Assembly: GCA_024336345.1 (NCBI GenBank)
Contig: JANFOG010000017.1
Coordinates: forward strand, 480,419-544,418
From: Mariannaea sp. PMI_226
Taxonomy: Eukaryota; Ascomycota; Sordariomycetes; Hypocreales; Nectriaceae
Length of the DNA: 64,000 nucleotides
Direction: 5' to 3'
The notes beneath the pieces are model-generated. The model made no database searches. It worked only from the letters and a program-made list of their open reading frames with translations, and had not been told where the DNA came from. Both the position numbers and the translations under genes were made by a program. Below, piece by piece: positions 21,668 through 33,607 of the stretch (the stretch's first letter is position 1; the number at the start of each line of letters is the position of its first letter).

Positions 21668-24372
21668 TTGAAAATGTCTATTAAAGATGCTAAACCAAGC
21701 GAAACAACCAAATGGCTGCAGCATACAGACTGGCCACGATTGTTTCGCAACCGCCCACTTGATATTATTTCCGCATTATCACAGCAACCAGGATCGGTGT
21801 GGAATGAGGATTTTATCCTTGGTTTGTGGCAGGGTACCCAGGTGTGCAGCCCTGCGGCAGTGGAGGCTCAGCTGCGAATCATTCTACGCGGCATTGACCT
21901 GATGTTTAACCGAGCCAAATTTACGCTCGCCAAGACATCATATAGGTCGCGTTGCTGGCTTAATACCTATTGGAAAGATTTGTTCTGGCCGCATGAGTTT
22001 CGAATGGTATCCAGCCAGAAGAGGTACATTGCTATATGGAGGAGGTTTTTTTGTTTTATATTCCGGGCGCTCCAGTTCAAACCATTGCTCCGCCGAGACA
22101 TCTTTAATATAAGATTTGAGCCTAATGAAGTCAAGATGATGCGCCATATCCTTGACTTGGTCTCTCTTGTACAATAACAAGAAGAAGAAGAAGAAGAAGA
22201 AGAAGAAGAAGAAGAAGAAGAAGAAGAAGAAGAAGAAGAAGAAGAAGAAGAAGAAGATGGAGACTATTGTGGGGATGTGGATGTGGATTCTGCTAGTGAA
22301 AATGAATTAGAAGAGCTTAGTGATGACGAAAGTATTGGATCCTCTGGAGATGATGAAGGAGACTATGGCCAGACAGACGGAAATGGAAATGAAGATATCC
22401 AACAAGGTATTGGGGGCCAAGACGAGACAATGGCCTTCGATCTCCCTCTCGGCTCCTGGCTGGACTTGTCTGAAGCTCTTTTTTAACTCTCGATGATGTT
22501 CTGGACACACCAGGACCCTGCAGGAGATATGTCTTCGTCAGCGCTTATTCACTATACAGCAGTCATGGGGATTCAGAAAGGCTCACTTGCTTATTGTTCT
22601 GCATACCACTTGACGCCGAAGTTTGCTACTTTAATGTGGGTTGGATGACTTTTGTTCCTCAAGTATGCCCTACCAGTTTATACCTATTGCACCCTTGCCC
22701 TTCCTTGGCCATATCGGACGAGCTACCTATCTTAGCCCGATCGCCTAGACTTCATCCGCAGAAAGTATATTCTCCGAGGATGTTATACACCCTTTGGAGA
22801 GATAATCGAACTTAAGGCATTTGCGAAATCTATTGTGAAACGGGAAGGCATCCCAGGAAACCTTTCCTAGGCTCCGGACGGCCATTCATTCACAATTGGT
22901 GACAATAAGAAGATTCTGCTGTCGGAATTCTGTGGGACATACCACAAAGCTATGATGCAGGTTCATGAGCAGGTCAACGAGATGATGCTGGGCTGGAAGC
23001 CCGATATTAATGTGTCTGCGGTTCGGGATGATTTGACATGCCGCACAGCTGGCTGGTCCTTCCTTCAAAACCCTGAGAATAAGCTGGCGGATATATGGAA
23101 GACGCTGCTACGTAGGGTTGAAACGTCCTCATTCCGTGGCAAACCGTTTATCAAATCTAGATCATGGCAGCCGGAAACCTGTTCAGCATTCCTTACTGCC
23201 GGCCTCAAACTAAACAAGGCTGTATTTGCGGCGTCCCATTTGACAGCTAGCCTGCCCGGTCGAGGCACTGAGATAACCAGTATTCGCTATCTCAATATAA
23301 AGGAAGCTTTACGCAATGTGTTCTTTTATGGAGGTCAGATGATTATCATTATCAGTTACAACAAGGCCAGGGCATCCAACAATTATGCTTTCTACATTGT
23401 TCATTACCTTCAGCCGAGCCTCAGTCTGAGCTTCTTAAAATATCTTGCTATTATATGGCCAGTTTGGGAGTTTCTCGCCAAGCAGCTATATGTACCTCGG
23501 CATAGTAGCGGTGAATTTTTCTTCCTAGATCCCCATGGCAAAGGAAAACACTTGTCCTCAGGGCAGGCCTCAATCATCTTGAAGGATTTGACACAAGATC
23601 TTGCCACACCATGGACTCTATCACTATACAGGCAGGCAGCTCTAGCTATTGCAAAGCGGTACTTACGGAAGCTTGTGGAGCAAACCAACTTCTACCATCC
23701 TTCTAATGCAATTGATCCCATCCGTATATTCGCAGCCGGAGTAGGACACCACCCTTGCATATTGCTGACCACATACGCCATTGACCGGGCTTTACCAGAA
23801 AGACTCCAACCAAAGCTCCTTGATATATATTACCGGTTGTCAACTATCTGGCAGGAGTGGAACGAGCAGTACTATACTGAAAATTGTTCAAATCTGAAGG
23901 TAGAGTCTTATGAGACACAAAAGTCAATCGCTTATAAGAGCCGTGGGTCTAAGAGGCCGGTGGATGATGGTGATTTGGATAGAGCCTCGAAAAGGGTAAT
24001 GACTGGTGTGAACAACTCGCAGCATCATCATGATGAAAATGATTATCCGGACGGATTCCTATATAACGTGCAGTACTAAGTCCTGATATGCGTTACCTGT
24101 GGATCAATCGTTCAGCCGGGGGCTAAATCATTTTACGCTTATCTAAACAACATCTATCGCATTACTGGTGCAGCTTGCAAAGCTTTAATAGACCGCTTCA
24201 GTTCATATAACCTTCGTCCATTCAACGAACTCATAGTTCTACATGAGAAAGTACCTTAAATTACTGGCCTGCCTATCCACCGTGGTTTTTGGTGTAATAA
24301 ATGCCCTAATCAGTCTGGATCTTTATATTTCACAATTAACCCAAACAAGATCTGACAGCATATGCCTATATA
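21668..24372 (+). pseudogene. Third-type OrsD/recombinase-like gene, decayed, cut by Tc1
   Basis: Diverged relative of the 9.9-kb protein. 21668-22177 gives the linker domain; TAA at 22175 (from CAA) precedes an in-frame GAA run and acidic tail to TAA at 22484 (again from CAA); further stops and a frame change near 22640-22870 lead into the 22952-24079 frame. That frame holds the recombinase-like core with R (GRGTEI, 23261), K (YNKAR, 23363), R (LYRQAALAIA, 23630), H (GHHP, 23747) and Y (TTYAID, 23774). After TAA at 24077 the same frame continues as an OrsD-like finger (VLICVTCGSIVQPGAK, then ITGLPIHRGF), which is interrupted at 24372 by the Tc1 element; possible remnants resume at 25763. The finger thus lies after the core, not before it. 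No N-terminal finger precedes 21668. The nonsense changes are of CpA-to-TpA type. Confidence 0.75.
22180..22257 (+). repeat. (AAG/GAA)n microsatellite encoding poly-Glu
   Basis: About 25 uninterrupted GAA triplets in frame with the decayed gene, giving a poly-glutamate run that joins the acidic linker present at the same place in the 9.9-kb protein. The perfect array is likely length-variable between isolates. Confidence 0.9.
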
Positions 24373-25760
24373 CAGTCAGCGGCCAAAAGTCTGAGTCCAC
24401 CCCACATATTTCCCATCAACCCGCCTACATATGCCTGGCTTCAAAGTCAAATAATTCAATTGAATAAAGGTCAAATAAAATATTATGTATATGAAAATGA
24501 TGCCCTGCTTCCGCTCTTCAATATCGTGTATACCAACCCTTGGCGCGAATAACCGCCTTCAATCGGCGAGGGAGTGATTCGATGAGGCTTCGAATAGTAG
24601 CCTGGTCAACTGCTGCCCATGCCACCTCAACGCATCGCATCATTTCTGCTCGATCCGCCTCATTATCTTTCAATTTTGTTAAATGAGGGAAGCGCTTTCG
24701 AATGATGCGCTTTATAATATGCCAAACGTGTTCTATGGGGTTGAGATCTGGAGAGTATGGAGGCCAATCTAGTAGCTCCACTCCATTGGTGATGAACCAG
24801 TTTATTGTTAACCTGGCGGTATGAATTCTTGCGTTATCTTGCTGAAATCTTCGGGTACCATCATAATGAGGTAGAAGATGATCCTCTAGAGTTTTCAGAT
24901 AGCTCTGAGCTGAAACGCCGTTACGAGCGCTAGTACTGTCGCGTTCCATCATCGTTATGGATGACCGTCCTGTTTTCCAAATTGACGCCCAATACATCTG
25001 AGAAATCGCATCTTTAACATGTGCCTTCTTGTTCACAAGATCCTTATTATACTTTTCATGCGATAGTCGCCAAAGCATGACGTTGGGGTTGTCAGATTTA
25101 TTGCTAATTCGTGTCTCATCGGAGAACACCACCTAAAGTTGTCATTACCCAAAATCACCCTCCATTTTCAAAATGACATACCTCCAGCAATTCGTGGACT
25201 TCTGGTAACCAAGCAGAACACCAATCAAGCCGAATTCTTGCTATTTTCTTATCAAGTTTCGGTCTGTCTAAAGCTTTCCATTTGCGCTTCCAATAGCGGT
25301 GTAAGACGCGACGTAATGTTCGCTCAGAGACGCGACCCTGTGTCTCTTCGATTAGTGCTTTATATGAGATCTCGCGATTTTTTTTGGTAATTCGTATTAT
25401 ATACCGCTCTTCTTCCTTTGTAAGTTTTATAGGCCGACCGCTGCGAGGCTTATTATTTACTGTCTTTTCGTCAAGCCAGCGTTTTTTGATCTTGGCGACA
25501 GCAGAATGTGTGGTGTTAAACTCTCGGGCGACAGCCCTCAGGCTGTTACCGCCATGTAACATTGCCAACATAGCTCCTTTTGCCTCAGGAGAAAATTGAC
25601 AGCCTTTGCCACGATTTCCGGATATTTCGGTACCAAATTTGCGTGCAGAAGACATTTTGTTGACAAGTTATGGAAGAAAATGAAAGGGAGGGGGGTCGAG
25701 GGAGAAATCGCGGTTTGACGCGGTCGCGTCGGGTGGACTCAAACTTTTGGCCGCTAACTG
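24373..25760 (-). mobile_element. Apparently complete Tc1-type DNA transposon
   Basis: 1388 bp bounded by TA on both sides (24371-24372 and 25761-25762). The terminal inverted repeats begin CAGT(C/T)AGCGGCCAAAAGT and extend about 30 bp, with only C/T differences between the ends. It carries one transposase gene on the minus strand. It is inserted inside the OrsD-like segment of the 21.7-kb pseudogene, so it arrived after that gene. The reading frame shows none of the nonsense damage of its surroundings, implying recent arrival. Confidence 0.88.
24518..25655 (-). CDS. Tc1-family DD34E transposase, two exons
   Basis: Exon 1 runs from 25655 down to 25182 and exon 2 from 25132 to 24518, separated by a 49-bp intron (donor GTATGT, acceptor TTTAG), giving about 362 residues, the normal Tc1 length. 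The N-terminus has the paired helix-turn-helix region (FSPEAKGAMLAMLHGGNSL..VAREFNTT and a GRPIKLTKEEE hook). The catalytic triad is D in VVFSDETR, which the splice reconstitutes, D in FQQDNARIHT and E in PDLNPIEHVW, with 34 residues between the last two. It would cut and rejoin the element ends at TA targets in the nucleus. No stop, frameshift or missing catalytic residue is seen, so the copy may be active. Confidence 0.9.
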
Positions 25761-25762
25761 TA

Positions 25763-26018
25763 TAATATAGGCATCACCCCAATAAGGGCTCTAGAATTGG
25801 GAAGATTTTAGCAGTGCTATCTCCAAACATTTTCATTTGTTAAGGGTAGGATTCAATATTTTGAGGTTGAGCCTGTAAAAGAGTATATATGTTACACTTA
25901 GTGTGGACAGGTTAGGTAGTAGTCCTTTGATGAAATGAAATATAACTATATATGATGTAAGCGCCTCTGATTTAATAACTAACTTCTTCTCGTAGGAGTT
26001 GGGGAGTCTATATAGCCA
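25763..26018 (+). pseudogene. RIP-damaged junction fragment: OrsD-like piece and helicase motif VI piece
   Basis: Just after the Tc1 element, about 25800-25880 can be read as an OrsD-like strand (CYLQTF..KGRIQYFEVEP), consistent with continuation of the gene the Tc1 split. From about 25900 the DNA aligns with the helicase segment at 29640-29730 (the stretch coding DYPYVRW..TDFSQESGRAG), with C-to-T and G-to-A changes. At 26019 it joins abruptly to the N-terminal part of a TLH gene. It looks like a chimera of two elements. Confidence 0.4.
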
Positions 26019-29000
26019 AGGTTGTGGTCTGCCGCGCTTGTGGGACTTGTCTAATCCCAAAAGTATCCAGTTGGAAGAGTTATCTGCGGGCTGAATCGCA
26101 TTGAATGGTGGGGAATGAGCTAAAGTTGACAGTTGAGGCCTTACCGAGCTATAATCTATGCCCAGTTGAAGAGCTGCGGCAATGGCGGCCAGATAGGACA
26201 CAGCCCTGCCGGCCGATCGAGGATCTTGCTGTATTTAATGGCTACTATTGCACACACAATGGCTGCGACTACTGCACATAGAGGATCGACAAGATGTATT
26301 AGCATATGCTAGTATATAATAGGAAAGCCTTATAGCATTGGGAATTGGCCCCATTCTGGCGTAATTGCAGGCTTCAGACATACTTTACAGCAAAGGGTCG
26401 CATCGACTACTTTATTGTCAATGAGCCCTCTCCGCCGTCATCATCCACAGGTGATGATGATGCGGCAATTATCAGGCTTTCCATACTACTATCGAAAGAG
26501 GAGGGGAATCTATTCAAGGAATTAAGGGCAGATCAGCACACAGCATCCTATGAGCTCGATAAGCAAGCTGGAATTGTGCAAGATATTGAGGAATCCCGCG
26601 CCAATTGTGTCCCCTGGCTCATTTATATAGGCTTCCCCACTCACATACGCGGACTTCCGGATGCCGAGATCGAGTCATCATATGCACTACCACTGCAAAA
26701 AGTGCTAGGCGGGCAGGGTGAGGTGGCGGATGAAGATTCGGACCTCATCCGCATCCTTTCTGCAATTGAGGCTATATTTAAAGATGCTTATAGGGTCTAT
26801 AATGATAGACTACCCGACCGGAAAATGATGCAATAACGGGCTAAGGTGCTAAATAACTTTTCTGCTGGCATTACCAATAATGGGAGGGCTCCCGGATTCC
26901 GCAGCTACAAGAAGGAATCAACACTAATGACTTATTTTAGAAAGTTCAAGCAGCTCTTTGTATATTACTACCGAATTGTATTTCTTGATGATAGCCACTT
27001 TACTAAGGAGAAAGAAAACCAGATTGTACCGCAGGATATTATCGAACCAATAAGCTAGCAATAAAAGGCCATATAGAAGATCATTAATGCTCTATGAGAG
27101 CAGGATAAGAGAGGATAGAAATAATTAGCTAATGATGATAATGATGATAATAATAATAATAATGAAGAAGGTGAAGACAAGCTTTAAGTAAGACTGAAGT
27201 ATGCTATTCGCAAGTTTTATTTAGCCTTTATATGTCAGACTGTCGGGAGCGTACCGTTCCGATCCCCAATACTAAGCTTCTGCGCAATGCTCAGTCGAAA
27301 AGTTTTCAAATGAGATGGCGCTAAAGCCGAGAGTGATAATAGAGAAAAGGGCCAAGTGCTTAAGTAGGGCGTGTGGCATAAGCCGGGGAACTTTAATAGC
27401 AACTTGTTTACGCTTACCTAGACTGCCCAACTCATCCTTTTTGACTTTATTTACTTCTATAAGCAGGATGATGAGTATAGAATCCCCAAGCTCCTGGAGG
27501 ACTTCTATAGTAAATACTTCTAGTAGCTTGCCGAAACGCCATTTGGTCACATCCTATAGTGGAGGCTCTACTTGTTTATTGTCTCTAGGAACGTGCTTGC
27601 TAAGAACCAAGCACACTGGTCTCTTGATGGTCAGACGATCGATTACCTAGGAATCAAGCTGCATATGGAATAGGTCTCGCAGCTAGTTGCATTAGAGTTC
27701 CGCTGGGCATACTCTCTTCTATATAATGAGCTGTTATTTGGTGCCAAGGACATCGCTCCAGTCGAGGCATGGAGACTACATGACGATCTCGACCTGGACG
27801 ACTATGGTGGTTTGTGGCTAACGGACGAAAGGAACGCCGAGATACTAAACGGATTATAGCAAGCCCTTCTGAGGTATATAGAAGGGAATGCAGATTTACG
27901 ACAAACATTCGTGTGGACTGATCAAGGCGGCGGGAAATGTCTTTGCCCTAAGGCGATGGCCATCTATGAAGCACATGTGCAGCAGTTCCTGAGAGTGCTG
28001 GCGGTGCTCATGCATGTTCCCCCCGGGCCTCCATTGCGAGCTCCGGAGCTACTTTCTATCACATATGTAAACACAGGTCGCCACCGGAGCGTAATAATAT
28101 GGGAGAAGCTGGTTATGCTGTATGTGCGGTATTACAAGAGCTAGGAACAGTCCGGGGCTGAGAAGGACAATATTCGCTTCTTACTTTTAGCAATTGGAGA
28201 CTTACTATTGATCTATCTAGCTTATGTACTATCACTACGCTAGATATTCCTTCGCCAGAGCAAGCCCAATGCCTTACTGTCGCCATATCTATGGTCAGAT
28301 TTGGATGGTGATGTCTGGAGGGATAATAGCATATTGACCTATATTCGCAAGGCCTGCGCGCGCGCTGAAGTACCACAGTTCCAGGTGGCTTGGTGGCGCC
28401 AAGCTGCTGCTTCGATCACCAAGGAGAAGTTTACCCCCATGGAGCGGGCCAACTTTGACTTAGATGAGGTTGTGGCAGCTGAAGAAGTTGAAGATGAGGC
28501 AGACCTTGTGGATCTGGCCGGAATGAGCAATTATAGCTATCGTATATTTAATAATTCCTATGCTGGTAGCATAACATTGACTGTAAGCACACTGCTTTAC
28601 CGTGCTTACCGGGCGTTGCAAAGCTGGCGCTCTTTATTCCGGATTGACCAGATTCTTTAGGGGAAACGGCCACAACCGATGTCCGAAACGTATGCATTAG
28701 GGATACTGTATGCCTATAAGAAAGCCCGGTTCCGTGGGCGGCTGACTAGGAAAGAGGATAGCCTTCTAGCAGTGGCTCGCCGATTGTATAACAACCCAGG
28801 GCTCCAGTTTCGACGGCCTGGTTAGTGAGATGCTATTTTGGCGACCCTAGGTCTACATGCGCTAGAGTAGGTTATCGTCGTGCTTGCAATTGGGTCTGGG
28901 AAGACGTTAATAGTAATAATTAGTGTAGCACTTGAGGGCGCCGGGACATCCATCTTGATCCTACCCATAGTGGCTCTATGTGGTGATATAGTCGTATGCC

Positions 29001-30559
29001 TTGGAAAGGTCATGCTGAAATATAGTATATGGTCACCGGGCTTATATAAGTCTGCACCGCTTGTTCTTGCTTTAGTTGAGGCTGTTTGCATAAAGAGTTT
29101 TCTGGAATATGCCTACCGACTTATAGACCAATAACGGCTAGATTGCATTATAATTGATGAATGTTATTTAATTATTACGGCGAGTGACTACCGGCAGTCC
29201 ATGTCCTAGCTAGGGTGGTATGTGTGGCAGATTTAGATGTAGACAGTTTGGTTGATGGCAATGCTGCCGCTGGAATTTGAGAAACTATTTATATAGTATA
29301 ATAAACTCGTGTGGCCGCGAGTGGTTTGAGAATTGATAAATTGTTTTAATATTCGGTATATAGTATGGTGCGAAAAAGGCTTGGGGACATTATGCAAGAG
29401 AGCCGTTGGCATTATGCGATCATGCTGGACTCAGAAAGACCTATTCAAGAGTTCTCGAGATAAGATCATAATCTACTGCCTGACAAAGGAACTAATTATT
29501 AAGCTTTCCGGCCAGCTGGGGTGCCCATTATATCATGGCGACTCCGGCACGGAAGAGGAGAAGGCAGCTATTATCCAATAGTGGCTCCTAGCTACAGACC
29601 AGCCTGCCATTATAGCGACATCCGCGCTAGGTCCTGGCTTTGACTACCCATATGTTCGATGGGTGATCTATGTTGGGGCCCCTAATTTAATGACTGACTT
29701 CTCGCAGGAGTCGGGAAGAGCTGGCCGAGATGGTGAGGTTGCGGAGTCTATTATATTACTTAGTGCCACCTGAGAACTACAAATAAGCCAACAGCTGGAT
29801 TCAGACCGGGAGTCTATGCAGCTCTACCTTGCCCAGAAACACTGCTCGCATGGAGTCCTTAGCCAGTTCCTCAATATGCGATCTGACTGGAGATGGTGTA
29901 TGGATGGGGATGAGCTTTGTGGTGTTTGTCCCTCCTATTATACCAAAAGCTAGCCAATCAATCTTCAATTTTACCTTCCGCAGCCCAAGTTAAGGGAAGG
30001 GGAACCGGAGGAGAGAGAGAGCGATAAGATAGTAGTTAATATGGAATTTACCAGGCCGGGTGAGGTTCTTAGGTAGGATCGCATTGGTGATAAGGAGCTA
30101 AGCCGGTATAAAAGAGATCTTGAGATGATGTTAGGCTGCTGCCTTTATTGTTGTATAAAAAGGCGATAGTTTGAGCATATAGTAATGGCGTGCTCGCGAC
30201 GGCATAACTGGATTTGAGTAAAGTAGAGTGCGTTGAATGTGTGTAAGAGCTAGAATAAAGAGTGGATGGTTAAGTATGCTGTCTGCTGGAAATGCTATTA
30301 GTTGCAGGAGATCTGTTGAGCTGCAGATCCTGAGGTTATAGGGAAAAGGATATGTCGATTTCCAAATATGGTTATACTACTGTATTATGGTGTTTTTTAT
30401 TGGCCAGGAAGGACTAAATGGTTCTTTGGGCACTTTAAGTGGACATTTAATATATGCCATGAGTATATGTTATGGCTTGGAGAACCTGGATTATTAGGGA
30501 CCAGTAAGTATATACAAGCGAACTGTGTAGCTGCACTTCTTTTAGCTGAGTTGGGCTAG
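26019..30559 (+). pseudogene. Telomere-linked RecQ-type helicase (TLH), RIP-inactivated
   Basis: Colinear with the intact reading frame at 61.6 kb from its codon ~10 to the window end, then continuing through the rest of the gene. Differences from that copy are almost all C/T or G/A and create many stops (for example CAG CAA to CAA TAA near 26830). In order: OrsD finger region, recombinase-like core (RAPELLS, RYYKS, WWRQAAASI near 28390), superfamily 2 helicase with P-loop AIGSGKT (about 28900), DEC box (IIIDECY, about 29155) and motif VI QESGRAGRDG (about 29705), then a C-terminal cysteine module (DELCGVCPSYY, about 29915). TLH genes are repeated at fungal chromosome ends. The initiator region is missing. 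Bases 30560-30712 are AT-rich with nothing readable. Confidence 0.88.
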
Positions 30560-30712
30560 TATAAATATAGATATATAATTATTTTATTTTATTTCTCCCC
30601 TTATGAATTATCCTTCTTCCTCAATATATATTATATTTTTCATTACCTACCTAAGGAAATTCCATTATTCTATAAGAAACTCACTTTTATTTCTTTAAAA
30701 CCCTTAAAGCCT

Positions 30713-33537
30713 ACTGTACAAAGGATCGCTTGTAATTTACTAAAATACACACTTTCTGTCCGTGCGCTGCTCCTTGTCAAATGCAATTGCATCAAATTAC
30801 ACACTTTTTATCCGTGCACGCCGGTTGGTCCTACATTCGCTATAAACCTTACCAACTTTTCTTTTTGTGATAGCACTACTGCTGGTATTAGTATGCCGAG
30901 AGATACATGCCCCTGAGAAGTGTTAAAATGAGCATTTTGTATTGATTGAAGGAGAAAAAGACTAGCGCTAACTAGCGAGAACTATTGACAAGAAGGCATC
31001 TACATCCTAGCCACCAATGGATCGGAATAGCCATTGATCCGTTATGCCAGAGATCTCAACAAGAAGGACCAAATAACTCAACATCTTCTTTCTCTTTCCT
31101 TTCTCCTTTTTCTTTTCTCTATTGTCTATCCTACATAATACAAACGCTTGGCGCTATTACCCTGAATCGACAAGTCTACACCACGGCCTGCCGTCCGTTG
31201 GAGCCTTTCTCAATGGAAACTCAAAAACTCCTAATGAACCTTCAATTACATATCGGCCCCAACGCCCGTGTTCTCATCTGTTGCCGGAACGAATGCCTCT
31301 GCGCCCTCTCCACTAATGGCTCACGCGTCACCACACATCTTAGAGACAAGCATAATATCCCAGCAGACATGAGGAAGGGCCTGACCAAGGTGCTCAAGAC
31401 GCAGCGCTTGCTCGATCCTGATAAGGCCTTCCCACGGGAGGATGGTTTGCCAGAACATCCCTACCTTCGAGCCTACGATGGCTTTGACTATAATGGGTGC
31501 ACATTTCGCACAGTTCGTCTCCAGTCAATGAAACACCACTTCTCCGACCAAGCGATGCACGATCAAAGCCGCCACTACGGTCAATCTCGCTCCGCGAACG
31601 AAGTTGACGAGCTATTCCAGTACGTCTTTTTGCAGACGTGGGTAAGTGGCCCTGGGAGACAATACTGGCTTATCGAACGCAATGGCAGCCGGCTGCGGCC
31701 GATCGGGGGCCAGCAGGTTCAGGACCATTTGAGGTTGATACGCGAACGGGAACGGGAACATGAGCGTAGGCAGACGACAACTGAGGTGAGGGCTGGAGAT
31801 TGCTACAGCATGCCATTAAAGCGGCTACGAGCATCATCACCGAATTTAAGCTCGGGTTCAGGGAACTTAACATTTGCTGGAAAAACCCCTTAGATTGAGC
31901 GAACTGGTTGGGAGGAGATGTACCGAGGCAAGAATCGCTCGGTGCTCTCCGCCTTGATGGAAAGACCCGATTCCTGGCCTCATTATTTGGGTCAGGATCA
32001 CATCCTCGGTTACTGCAGCACAAATGATTCAGAAACGGACGTTATCATCAGTCCAGCTGGAGATAAGTTGAGGATAGCCGCCATCCTTAACCTGTTCGAT
32101 CGAGTGATAGATCAGTGCGAAGAAATAGCAAGAAAGACTAGCCGGGATATCCTCTGCCGTTTGCGGAGCAGTCGAGCGTTGTCATGCTATCCAAAGCCAT
32201 TTACGTTTATAAGCAGCCCCTCGACTACAAAAGGATATCGTCTTTTATTCAAAAGATGTCTTACTCTGGTCCTGCGAGCCTACCGCATGGCTTCAGCCAA
32301 TCGACAAAAGTTTATCAGGTCCCGCCTCAGCAAGAAGCAGATACGCTATTTGGAGTTAGTATGGAACCATGCGTACTGGGATCATGCAAAAGAGATGACG
32401 AGTCTATCGGCAGATACAGGCCATGCCAGAGCTAGAGCTGGAGAAGCAGTTCTCAACTCTGTCAGGAGGCGTTGTGATCCTCCTGAAGTTAATAGTGATG
32501 GTGATGAGGAAAAGTGGACGGATGATGATGACGGTGACTGTAGTGATAGTGACGGTGACGACGATGGTAGCGATGGTGATGGGAATGATGACTACGATAA
32601 TGACGACGACGACGAGGATATCGCTAAAGAGTGCCAGGAAGACGAGGAAGATAATGCCGGTGTACTAACTGGGAGTTGGGCAGGAACCACGAACTCTTTG
32701 GAAGAGGAATGTGGAGAGAGCACTGCAGACCAGCTGGCAGAGCTTCTAGAATGTTTATTTGGGCTGACGGCATCACTCTGCACTCAGACTCTAATCAATG
32801 GCCAGCCGAGCTCGACGATATTGGTATATCCTAGCGGAATCCTTGGCTTCTCTTCTAATTCGAAAGCCTTTCTCCCCGCCCGCTCTTATACGAAATACTT
32901 GTCAGGATTGATATACATCCAGCGGCTTGTCTTCCTCGAACTCGCTCTTCCTCTACGTCGTTATATAAAGCTTGGGATTGCTCAACTGCCGCGGATCAAT
33001 CAACTTCAGCGGCTCGAGCCCATACGACAGTCCTATATGGTAAACGGCACTCAGTCTCCTTTCGAGGAGATGATGAGCCTGCGGAACTACGGCCGGGTCT
33101 TGGCTCGAACAGATAGCCCCGCATTTCTCTTCCGCTGGAGTGACGATTCCCAAACCATCTTCCATGGTGATGTCATGAACGTGTCTATGGGCAACTTTCG
33201 TCGTCTGCTAGACTACTTCATAGAGCAGGCCGAGGCCCTCTGTGACGAGCTGATGCTCAACTGGAGGCCTTCTGTCGACCTTACACAGATCAAAGACGAC
33301 ATGATGGATATGACGCAGGGCTTCTCATTCGTGAAGCACACGAAGAATAGATTACAAGAGGCATACCTGGAGTTGTACGAAAGAGCTTGCACGACTCGGC
33401 TCCGGGGTTTATCCCGGGCGAGATCATGGAACAGCAAGGCTACATTTGCCTGGATGAAGAAGGAAGAAGCATTCCGGAGTGCCCTAGCAGGATGTATGCA
33501 TCTTGGAGGCGGTCAGGTACCCCGCTGCAAGGAGCTT
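30713..33537 (+). pseudogene. Family B copy 2, 3'-truncated and nonsense-mutated
   Basis: Nearly identical to 9593-12274, starting at the same CTACTGTACAAAGGA end. The leader is about 140 bp longer than in copy 1: a segment after CCTGAGAAG, up to the second AGAAG, is absent from copy 1. TGG-to-TAG at 31891-31893 stops the ORF (CpA to TpA on the opposite strand), after which the same frame reopens to 33537. Similarity to copy 1 stops within the codons for CKEL, exactly where the recombinase-like core begins, so the core and C-terminal modules are lost. Most differences from copy 1 are transitions. The copy lies between the damaged TLH gene and the HNH gene. Confidence 0.88.
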
Positions 33538-33607
33538 TTTAAGGTAGAAAAGGCTTGTATTTTCTATTATCTATTGGGACTATCATAACAAGCCAATAAT
33601 CAAATTA

